DNA from: Corynespora cassiicola
Lineage: Eukaryota > Ascomycota > Dothideomycetes > Pleosporales > Corynesporascaceae
Reading direction: 5' to 3'
DNA: 64,000 nucleotides
Assembly: GCA_022059125.1 (NCBI GenBank)
Contig: JAEUWY010000021.1
Span: 1-64,000 of the forward strand
Shown here: piece after piece, positions 55,320 to 64,000 of the stretch
How positions within the stretch are numbered: the stretch's first letter is position 1
Layout of the letters: every line of letters starts with the position of its first letter
The notes under the pieces: model-generated
What the model was told of the DNA's origin: nothing
Databases searched by the model: none
Seen by the model: only the letters and a program-made list of their open reading frames with translations
Position numbers and translations under genes: made by a program

Positions 55320-56003
55320 ATGTCCCAATGTAAACCCTTACTCCGCACGGGCACCACGCCCCGCCTGTCGGCCGCCATCCCCTCCCGTGGACCCAGGCCC
55401 AGCTTCACGCAAGCCCGCCACGAATCCACCACCCGCCGACACAAGAAGCTGCTGCACGTCCAGCAAGCGCCCTCGTACGCGCCCTCCACGCCGCGCGCCC
55501 CAACCCTCATCTTCAACCCGCCCTCCGCCCAGCCCAGCGTCTACCACACCCCCCTCAAGTTCCTCCCCCCCTCGGACCGCCGCCGCAACCTCTACACCGC
55601 CTTCGAGCAGCGCTCCGCCCAGTCCGCCCTCGCGCAGCGCTCCTCCCCCATCGCCAGCCCCGGAACCCCCCTCTCCACCAACTCGGCGCTTCCCCCCCGC
55701 CCCACCGCCGCACTCCCGCCCGCCGTCCGCAACCCCTACGAGAAGAAGTACCACCTCGACGCCGCGGCCATTGAGCAGATGCGCGCCCTCCGCGCGCAGG
55801 ACCCGGATAAGTGGACGCGCGCGAGGCTCGCCGAGAAGTTTGGATGCTCGCAGTTCTTTGTTGGCATGGTGGCCAAGGCGCCCGAGAAGGCGGAGAAGGT
55901 GGCGCGGGAGCATGAGGATGCGAGGGCGAGGTGGGGGAGGATTCGGAGGGAGGCAAGGGAAGATAGGGGGAGGAGGAAGGCGCTCTGGGGAAGGGATGCT
56001 TAG
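55320..56003 (+). CDS. MRPL20: Mitochondrial ribosomal protein mL58 (MRPL20)
   Basis: A single exon of 227 residues. The start (MSQCKPLLRTGTTPRLSAAI) begins an Arg/Ser/Thr-rich stretch typical of a mitochondrial targeting sequence. The body matches fungal MRPL20/mL58: KFLPPSDRRRNLYTAFEQRS, then YHLDAAAIEQMRALRAQDPD, KWTRARLAEKFGCSQFFVGM and VAKAPEKAEKVAREHEDARA. The middle KWTR-LAEKFGCS segment is the best-conserved part, a helix-turn-helix-like element of the large mitochondrial ribosomal subunit. The C-terminal basic helix (RWGRIRREAREDRGRRKALW) is also usual. The plus-strand frame reading through the same DNA in another phase (55180-56076) is a shadow. Confidence 0.9.
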   Translation: MSQCKPLLRTGTTPRLSAAIPSRGPRPSFTQARHESTTRRHKKLLHVQQAPSYAPSTPRAPTLIFNPPSAQPSVYHTPLKFLPPSDRRRNLYTAFEQRSAQSALAQRSSPIASPGTPLSTNSALPPRPTAALPPAVRNPYEKKYHLDAAAIEQMRALRAQDPDKWTRARLAEKFGCSQFFVGMVAKAPEKAEKVAREHEDARARWGRIRREAREDRGRRKALWGRDA

Positions 56004-56731
56004 ATTCTTGCTTGAGAAGATGGGTTGGACATTTTTGTGCCGAGGGAGGACGGTGGTGGTGGGTGTGACAGGATGAACGCGTGGATGGGGATGTGGATGC
56101 ATGCCCCGAGACGATAGCATTGCGTCCAAGTGTACTACATGTGTATAATCAGAACCGGAAAAGGAATACGCTGGTGGCAGTTGTACGATATCAGACGGGA
56201 TCGATTAGACGGCCTCTACGAGTGTGCCACGCGCCAAGGGGCAGTAGGAGGAGGAATACAAAAGACGATGCCGACGTATTTTATTCTATCCTGCGGTACA
56301 CCACTATTCGATTGTTATGCTGTATCTGCTGCCATGAAATTTTGGAATCCTGATGTGCATGGTCCGTTTTGTTTCCATCGTGCTGCGTGGTATCCCGCAC
56401 GGTACACATGCCAGTCTACCCGCAAACTCATCTGCTCTTCTCCACGTCTATCAACTCGCGCTTATCCCAACCATAGAATGAGTCGGCAGGCAAAGCAAAT
56501 GACACCACATCCTCAGCAGTTAAGCAGTACTCTTCGTCCTCTCCATTCTAGTGATACGATTGGTAACCCTTTTAAACCAAAAACACAATATCTACACAGC
56601 TCACACTGCCGTAGGGAGCCATACATGAACATTGATTTCTCATTATTGGATATACATCTACCTCCCCTCCCACCTTTCTTCTCCTTTCTCCCAGGGCATA
56701 CATTCTAACCTCCCTTGTTGCCTTTTCCCAT
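56004..56731. other. Convergent intergenic region
   Basis: 728 bp between the ends of the mL58 and DUG1-like genes. Pyrimidine-rich near 56640-56720. No gene is supported. Confidence 0.5.
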
Positions 56732-58212
56732 CTAATTCCTCTTCAACTCCCCAGCCACATAGTGCAAATACGCACCCAACAACTTTGTCCCCTCAATGTA
56801 ATTCCTCTTATCCAACTTCTCATTAATCGAATGCGCCGCATCTGTCGAGCTGCCCATGGGCAAGAGGAGGACATTTTTGCCCAACTCATGCTGGAACGTG
56901 AGCGTGACGGGGATGCTGCCGCCCTCGCGTGTCATGTCGGGCTTGACGCCGTAGACGCGCTCGACGGCCTTTGCGGCGGCCGTGTAGTTAGGGTGGTTGG
57001 GGTCCTCGACCCACCACTTGCCGCAATGCACTACATTGAACTTCATCTTGTTCTTGGTCTTGAGCTTGGAGAATTGCTCGTGGACGTGCTTCTCGACGAG
57101 GGCGGTGACTTCGTCGATTTCCATGTTGGGCACGGTGCGGATGGAGAATTTGCCAATGACCTTTGCGGGGATGACCGTCTTGGCTCCGGGGGTGTAGAAG
57201 GCGCCCTCGATGCCGTGGAGGGACAGAGAGGGATAGCGCATCTTGTGCTTGAGGGCCTCGTTCTTATCGTCGTGGATGGATACCTCGCTGCCGAGGGACT
57301 GGTGCAGGTCGTTCATGGTGAAGGCAATCGGGGGGTACAGGGCGGCCTCCTCCTCGGTCAGAGGAGCGACAAGGTCGTCGATGCCCTTAATCAGAATCTT
57401 GCCGTCTGGGTCGACGAACGAGTTCATGATGCGGATCAGGTCCGTCATGGGCTCGTGGGACATGCCGCCGTATACACCAGAGTGCAGGTCTTGTCCGGGG
57501 CCCGAAATCTCGACAGAGTAATAGTTGCAGCCACGGACACCATACGTCAGGCACGGCTTCTCGGTGCCCAGCCAGTAGTTGTCGGAGATGCAGACCACAT
57601 CGGCGTCCTTGAAGAAGCCCTTGGCTTCGGCGCGGATGGTGTCGTCCAGTCCCTCGGAGCCGTTCTCCTCCATGCCTTCGAAGCACATGATCAGGTTCAC
57701 GGGGAGCTCGACGCCCGCCTTTTGGTGGGCCTCGATGGCGTTGAGCCAGCCGAGAACGGGGCCCTTGTCGTCCGTGGCACCACGGCCGTACATCCTGTCC
57801 TTGTCGTCAATGGACAGAGTGAAGGGGTCCGTCGACCAGCCGTCGGACAGCTGTGCGGGCTGGACATCGTAGTGGCCGTAGATGAGGACGTTGGGCTTCT
57901 TGGGGTCGTCGCCGTAGCGGCCGAGCAGACACGGGGGAAGCTGCAGGTGCTCGTGGCCGGGCTGGGGTCCTAGTTCACGGAGCTCGACTGTGCCGCCCAG
58001 AGCCTTGATCTGGTCAGCGAGCCAGTGGCCCATCTGCCGTGGATTAGCATGGTGTTTTGCGTGCAGTCCGGCAGCGGGTCTACCTTGACGACATCTGGCC
58101 TGCGCTCTTCTTCGGAACTGATGCTGGGAATGGCAACGGCCTCGCGCAGGCGCTCGATGAACTTGCCCTGCAGGCTGTCGACTTGCTTGAAGTAGGGGTC
58201 GAGATGTGCCAT
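56732..58212 (-). CDS. DUG1: Cytosolic non-specific dipeptidase (M20 metallopeptidase, DUG1-like)
   Basis: Two exons, 58212-58084 and 58033-56732, with a 50-nt intron give 476 residues from the ATG at MAHLDPYFKQVDSLQG. That matches the 481-residue yeast Dug1. Metal and catalytic motifs are all present: IYGHYDVQPA (zinc His and catalytic Asp), RGATDDKGPVLGWL (bridging Asp), CFEGMEENGSEGLDD (general-base Glu pair), VCISDNYWLG, and GPGQDLHSGVYGG. The enzyme cleaves Cys-Gly and other dipeptides, completing cytosolic glutathione breakdown. In yeast it also works with Dug2/Dug3. The frame extends upstream in phase to another ATG at 58482, adding 90 residues that look like a mitochondrial presequence. 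Which start is used cannot be decided here. Confidence 0.92.
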
Positions 58213-58949
58213 GGTGTCAAAGGGCTTGTATAGGTAGGGCCAAACACTGTCGGGGATGCGTGAGGGGAGTGCAGGGGCAGCAGGGGCAGCAGGGGCAGCA
58301 GACGAAGCTTTCGGATCAGAAGGCTTCGGCGGTGATGGTGAACAAGTTGGGGTGGCGTGCGAGAAGGCGGCCTGGCGAATGCGAGGGGCGGTTATTTGCG
58401 GTGCATAAGCAGGCCTCACTGGACGCAAAAGGGCAGGTGCTCGCCGCTGCAGCAGCGCGGAAAGGAGGGGCAGGCGGGGCATCTTGTCTGGTGTCGGTCC
58501 AGCAGGAGCGCGCCCGCCCGTCACACGCGGGCCAGCCCTGCCGAGAAGAACTTCACGTGGCCCAAGCGCTGTCATGCCACCATGCCCGCACACTTGTGGT
58601 TTGTGGTACATGCTCCAAGTATATCGATCGTGTTCATTATGCCAGATATCCTCCCGTCATGTGTTCTACCAAATGTCCTCCGCAGTAGCTATGCAGCAGC
58701 GACGACGCACCATGAAACCTTCCCCAGAAGCACCGTGCCGCAGGAAGCAGAGAGGACGAGGAAATGCAAACAAAAACAGAGTAATAGTACATGGGAGTGT
58801 TGGAATGCAGCAGCTGCAACAGAAGAAGGGGGAAAAAACGCAAGGGCAGGCTATGTATGACTGGAAAAAGACATTACTTCATCCGTAAAGCGCGTATCAT
58901 AGGTCAAGAATGACAAATCCTTCGAGCCACGCCGCCCACGCTGCCCCGT
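58213..58949. other. Upstream of DUG1-like gene / end of glycogenin gene
   Basis: Contains the possible 90-codon N-terminal extension of the dipeptidase (58213-58482, minus) and otherwise non-coding DNA. Beyond 58482 a minus-strand frame runs to 58611. The glycogenin tail ends at 58950. Confidence 0.5.
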
Positions 58950-61741
58950 CTACGTTGATGTCGGACTGAGGATGTCGTCTCGAAGCGGCACATTCTCCTC
59001 TTCGCTCGCGCCGTCCGTGCCAAAGCCCGGCAGTCTAAACACTGGCTTTTCAGAAGGTGCAGACTTTTCCGAGCCAGCTTCTTCGACATCCGCAGCGCCA
59101 TCTCCACTTGGCTTAGATGGGAGAACTTCGTCCACGCTAGGCACCGAATGTTCGGGCAGTGGCCTCAGGGGCGGCTCGGGGTGGCTGGGAGATTTCAGGT
59201 GTTCGAATTCGGCGAGAGATGACCGGCGGAGCTGTTCGAGCTTATCGTGAGGGTTCTTGATGCGCGGGATGAAGTCAGCTTTTGCGCCTAGGGTGAGTAA
59301 TCATGCTGAAGATGCAGTAACAGGTGCGTCAGATGCAGGTGCAGATGCAGATGTGGATGCGGAGGTGGGAGACTCGGGCAGAGGCTCGCTGGCTTCAGGC
59401 GAAGGAGGCGGCTTCTCAAACAGCGAGGGGTCGGTTAAGGATGCTAGAGGGGTCCCGCGAGCGTTTACTCCGCTGCGAGGGTGCGTCCTGGGTGGGCTAG
59501 GCGCTCTCTCGACTGGAGCCATCTTGGATGGACTTTCAGGACCAAACGTGCTCTCGACGGGACTTTTAAGGGGGCTGGGCGTGGGCGACGCCTTTGAAGG
59601 CGTTGCCTCCTGCACCTCCGCTGTAACATCTGTAGAAGGAGCAGGGGTCGCAATAGCGGTGGCAGTCGAGTCGATCGACTCGCGCTTGTTGCGGCGAAAA
59701 TCTGACGCGTTCATAGAGGAAAAACCGCACGATGGACATACCCAGTCTGCCTGGTTCGGTACCCCTTCGGCTGCTGGAAGCTCTCCAGCTTCATCTCTCT
59801 CCTCTCCCCAAAATGTAGGCCGCCTGACTGGAGCAGGTGTCACCGGAAGGCTTGGTCGCTCCACGGCCGATGGGAAGTCGGTGATGATCAGGCTCTCGCG
59901 ACGTTCTTTGCGGCCGATTTGGGGCGACATGATTTCCTCCACTTCGGTCGCCGCCTGCTGGAAGCTTTGCACAGCTTTCTGTTTAGAGTACTGGCCCTGG
60001 GCCTGCATAACGGCTCGTACATAGGTATCGATGCCGGGCACACTGTCCCAAGCGTTAACGTTCGTTGCCTGGAACTCCTGCCATGATTCGTCAGCGGTCT
60101 TTGGCGAAGAGATGCTAGGAGGGCTAGCAACGGGTGCCTCTCCTGCTCCCTTCGCCTCGGAGTCACCTTCCTCGTAGTGGACCACGGCGAAGTGCTGCGT
60201 GGGCGACGAGTTTGCGGGCTCGGGTGCCGGTGTCGGCGTCGGCGATGGAAGGTCTTCAGCAAAGACACGCGTGGCCTTGGGTCGATCTGGCTGACTCTCC
60301 CACGGGAATATGGGCTTCGGCGGTGCCGCTGGAGCGGGCTTCGTCTCGGGCACGGAATACCACATGTCCCTGGGCGGCTCTGGGTATTCCTGAGGAGCCT
60401 TGAACAGCTCGTGGCTTGCACTGAACTCGTACGTCTCGGTCGGGAAGTTGGCAGCTTCAGGCTTGGACTCGACAGGCGGCTCAGATCTACTCAATTTAGC
60501 ATGTGTCGAGTCTGCAGGTCAAACGACCTACCTCGTCGCATCCCACTCCATGTGCGGGGCGGAAAACCTGCGCTGCTCGGCCGTCGGCGTGGGTTCTACT
60601 ACACCTTGGTCAATATTCTCTACCACCTCACCGGGCTCGGAAAGGGGAGCTTCGGTGGTGGTGGTAGGGGCTTCGGGCTCAACAAGGTCGGGCTGTTCAG
60701 GGGCGAGTTGCTGGATGGACGAGGTACCAAAGTCGGTACTTGTAGTCTCACCCTGCACATGCTGTTGGACAGTTGCTTGCGGCTGTCCGACCCGAGGAGC
60801 TGCGGGGGCCTTGAGGTGCCTGTCGTAGACGGCCCACCACCGGGCCAGAAGCTCGTTGTACACGCCCGACCCCGCAGGACCGGTGCGGCCAGTGGACCAC
60901 GGCTTGTTCTTGCCGATAAAGTGCACAGCACTAATGTCCCTCTTGTAGTAGCGGTATGCGGGCTCCCACTGGTACTGAGCATTTGGCGTGACATTGTAGG
61001 TGAACTTTAGCCGGTGCCAGTTGCGGTTCTCAAAGTACTGGTTCAGCAGACCCTGGTCGGCGCCGTCAAAGCTGTCACCGGCAGCTGCCATGGTCTGCAG
61101 TGCCCAGTACTCGCCCATGTCTGGCGTCAGGACCATGACACCGCTGTTGAAGGCATCGGGCCAGCCCACGTCGGGGGCTGCAGCAAAGGGCGCGTCAATG
61201 TCAAACAGCTCGTCGAGTGACCGCAGGGCCACGACGTCGGCGTCGAGGTAGACAATCTTGCGGAACTGCGTCTGGCGCCACAGGGCAATCTTGGTGAAGG
61301 CATACGAGAGGTCCGGACGGCCCATGAGGAACAGGTTGGCGGGATTGGGGTTCCTGAGGGGCGCAACCGGTATCACGTAGTCGTAGAGAGCCCGCAGTTG
61401 GGTGATGGTGTCGGCCGACAGCGTCTCCACCGTGACGAGGGCGGCGAGCTTCTTGGTGGTACCACCATCGCGCAGCGAGTGTGCAAGGACAGCAGCGCCT
61501 GGGGGAATGGGTCAGCGAAGCTCTGGGACGCGTCGAGGATGGGTGGACGATGCGTGGCCCGCTTGTCTTGTCTTGCTGTCGAGCAGCATGGCAGGGCGGG
61601 GAGCTGTACATACCGGGCAGATACGAGTCGCTCAGCAGCAGCTGGATGGAGGCGGTTAGCTTCGCGCGTGCCTGTGTGACGGAGACGGCGACTCTGGAGC
61701 ATGCTTACCGTCGCATACACGTCTTCGGGCTGGCTCGCCAT
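58950..61741 (-). CDS. Glycogenin (self-glucosylating initiator, GT8)
   Basis: The first four exons are 61741-61709, 61671-61614, 61498-60532 and 60489 onward, with introns of 37, 115 and 42 nt. The start opens MASQPEDVYATARAKLTASI. The GT8 domain has the DxD metal site in KIVYLDADVVALRSLDELF, FNSGVMVLTPDMGEYWAL, ADQGLLNQYFENRNWHRL and HFIGKNKPW. Glycogenin primes glycogen synthesis by glucosylating its own tyrosine. The long S/P/E-rich C-terminal region is typical of fungal forms. The frame meets a TGA at 59301-59303, yet coding resumes in the same frame with AKADFIPRIKNPHDKLEQLR and LAEFEHLKSP, the usual fungal C terminus, ending at 58950. A last intron is expected, but no donor of the right phase is visible. 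The end is therefore provisional. Confidence 0.87.
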
Positions 61742-64000
61742 GGCGGAGGGCGCGCGAGGGCTCTGGAGGAGAGAGGAGGCGGCTACGGAGTGGCAGCGGA
61801 GCAGCGGTGCAGCGGTGCAGTGCAGCAGGAGCGACAGACAATATAAGGTCACGCCCCCGGGTGACAAGCGACAGGTGGGATAATCGTTGTAAGTTTAGGG
61901 AGCTTCCCCGCGCAACGACGTATGGAGCTGGCGCCGATCACACGACGTGCATATATCGACCGCGACGTGCAGCGGACAGGCCTACCAGCGGGACGTCTGG
62001 CGATTGCAGAGCTGGCCACGGCCGCGACGAACACACGGCAGGCGAATTGGTGAGGCACGCTCGGGATCTCGTGTCTGGCAGCACGACGAGTGCCCGGGAC
62101 CTCCTCCGCAGCCTCCGGATTAACTTTGAAGAGGCCGGGAAGAGAGCTTGGGCCATGATCCGACCCGCCATGACGCAGTAGCCCTCTGTGCAGGGTCCGC
62201 GTCGTCAGGATTGCGGATTGCACATCAATTGCGAGCCTGGCGACGAGTCGAGGCGGGCCTGGTACGTGTTTCAACCCTGCTGCTGCAGTTTCACCCCCGA
62301 TGAGCCTCGTACTTTTGCGCGGGTGGTGGGCGGTTCCTCTCATCCCACCTCGGACGACAGCAACAACACCAAGCTTGAGGCTTGCTGCTGCACCGCGCTG
62401 ATCTGCCCGGTCATATGAGCCTGCCCGTCGCCCATTCATCACGCCGCAGCCCTCGCCGAATTGGCCTCTTCTCCATCTGCGCGGCGCTTGGCAACGTCCA
62501 ATTTCCCACCCCACCGGAGCCTAGCCGTGCATCCGTCTAGCGACGCCCGGCACGCATTGCATCGATCCCCTCGGATACTAACAACCTCAGCGCCCGCACA
62601 ATTCTTTTTGGGGCCGCCCCTTATGGACCCTCCCGCGCGCCTCGCTCAGACGGGAAATTGCTTCCTCAACACTTTTGCTCACGAAACGACGTGCCCTGCC
62701 ATCTGCCCACTCCGCCATGTGTGTGCGCGTGCCCGCCATGCGGCCCTTTGACAGTGTCAAGCTTGCAACCGCACGTGCTGGCGTGCCACTGGCCACGACC
62801 GAGTACCGTGGGTGCGACGCGCATCGGAAACCCGCAGCGCCCTCGCTAATGGCCGGAGTCGAGCGCGTCTGGTGGCATTCCTCCGTGACCCTGGATATGC
62901 TGGCTGCCGCTGCCCCTCTATTGAAAAAGGTTCAAAATACAGACGCCACATTCATTGCCATCGAGCAATTGGTACCGAATGCCCCCGATCGGGCCCGTGC
63001 TAGCCAGGATCATGCAGGGAATGTTGGCCCCAATACGAATCGTTGAGCTGCTTGCCTTTGCGACGTCGGACCTGTTCTCTATTTGCTGACGAGAAGCAAC
63101 CGGCGCTTGGGGCCTTACGCAGGGTACTGCATGTCGAGCGCAGACGTTTGATGCGACAGGGATCGACTGTCCGTCGGCTTCTTACCCATTGATGGAATCG
63201 CCTCCAGAGTTGCTTCTCTGTATCTGATCGTCCTGGCGAGTACTCCTCCGATCCTTCCAATCGATAGCCATTCTCGAAACTACGCATTGAAAAGCGGTGT
63301 CCAACATCGACTATTACTCTACTGGAGTCGGAATCCTGTAGATTCGTAAATAGGAGAGGTCTTGGATTGGATCATCTGGGTTTGTCTACCATATTTTTCT
63401 CGACATGTACGTCTTGGTGTGATCTATGCTGCTATCGATAAACCTGTCGACAGTCTACGACTGTTTGTAACTTGGTATTCGCTACTGCAGCCAAGTATAT
63501 ATCAGAACTCTATTTTCAGATAACTGGCCAACCAAAATATTCATCGATTAGAGAGGCATGTTGATGCATTTCGTCAAGTACCATGCTTACACGTATGTAG
63601 GCACAGTCAAGACGCCACCCAACCGATCTTCTCCGATTTCCTATGCGTTCCGTAAGCGTACAAAAAGAATAAGTTTTTTTGCTCATCATACGCAAAAAAA
63701 AACATTCCATGAATCTCGTCGATCTTGTGTGCACTTCATACCCAACGTCTTAATGCTGACTGTCGGTCTACTTTCTCTAGCGTCGACATGGTAAAATCTC
63801 TTGGACATGCTGAAATGGAATCAACTAGGCTGCATGGTTGTTTTTCATCTATCCAGCTTTGGAGATTTGAAGTTGCCGTGACGTTACATGGGCTGCAACG
63901 ACTTGGGACGATTGTATACACACGTGACGTCCGCATCCATCTCATCTGCCAGCGCGTAGCCAAGGCACCTATCATGCGTATGCTGCTCGAGGTAACAAGC
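61742..64000. other. Upstream of glycogenin gene; no gene seen
   Basis: About 2.3 kb to the window end. Frames of up to 221 codons at 61.8-62.8 kb lie on both strands, are arginine/alanine-rich and lack domains. From 63.3 kb the DNA is AT-richer with only short frames. No tRNA or repeat was recognised. A gene may start beyond the window edge. Confidence 0.5.

Noticed and set aside
55180..56076. 298-codon plus-strand frame overlapping mL58
   Set aside because: Proline/serine/arginine-rich reading of the same DNA in another phase. The mL58 frame carries the conserved family segments.
56762..57973. 403-codon plus-strand frame antisense to the dipeptidase
   Set aside because: The minus-strand gene has every M20 peptidase motif. 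This frame is its mirror, rich in Val, Leu and Gly.
59301..59312. TGA in glycogenin as a programmed high-readthrough site
   Set aside because: The known strong context is TGA followed by CTA. Here TGA is followed by TTA, so a missed intron or variant is at least as likely. Kept only as an open question.
1..64000. tRNA, rRNA, CRISPR arrays and secondary-metabolite or resistance clusters
   Set aside because: No T-arm/anticodon pattern, ribosomal segment, spaced short repeats, or polyketide/peptide synthetase or transporter cluster could be recognised. CRISPR is not expected in a eukaryote.

Overview
The window is nuclear DNA of a filamentous ascomycete. Protein-coding genes carry short GT-AG introns (mostly 37-60 nt, with CTNAC-like branch points), and the gene set includes fungal MED15, glycogenin with a long S/P-rich tail, SOM1, COX9, mL58 and a fungal XRCC2-like RAD51 paralogue. 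A very AT-rich block with the C-to-T/G-to-A signature of repeat-induced point mutation (RIP) sits beside GC-balanced, gene-bearing DNA. A Dothideomycete, perhaps Pleosporales, is my best guess, but that is inference and no marker gene here settles it.

Layout. 1-5170: AT-rich, RIP-ruined repeat DNA with two LTR-like direct repeats 3.2 kb apart, a large inverted repeat and a sharp boundary marked by a GC-rich 17-bp tandem duplication. 5.6-9.9 kb: a TMEM205-like membrane protein, a small hypothetical protein and a LURP-one-related protein. 10.8-13.9 kb: two eEF1A methyltransferase genes (EFM7-like and EFM4-like) tail to tail, then a small membrane protein. 14.0-20.1 kb: a DUF676-type lipase diverging from a serine-rich single-pass membrane protein. 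22.4-26.7 kb: a tandem array of small, divergent, related genes of no family I recognise, including one pseudogene, with similar promoters. 26.7-32.1 kb: gene-free, low-complexity. 32.1-36.7 kb: MED15. 36.7-44.5 kb: a second gene desert. 44.5-48.3 kb: a DUF7704-type membrane protein diverging from an F-box/WD40 protein. 49.9-61.7 kb: a dense housekeeping stretch (XRCC2-like, SOM1, TAF8, COX9, mL58, DUG1-like dipeptidase, glycogenin). 61.7-64 kb: nothing convincing.

How the genes relate. There is no secondary-metabolite or other obvious pathway cluster. Three links stand out. The EFM7/EFM4 pair would modify the same target, elongation factor eEF1A. SOM1, COX9, mL58 and possibly a long form of the dipeptidase are mitochondrial and lie within 7.5 kb. 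The 22.4-26.7 kb array looks like birth-and-death evolution of a lineage-specific family under shared TGACTCA/TATA promoters, and it is the best candidate here for something undescribed.

All splice junctions were inferred by eye from reading frame, splice sites and family resemblance. One junction, at the glycogenin 3' end, could not be resolved.
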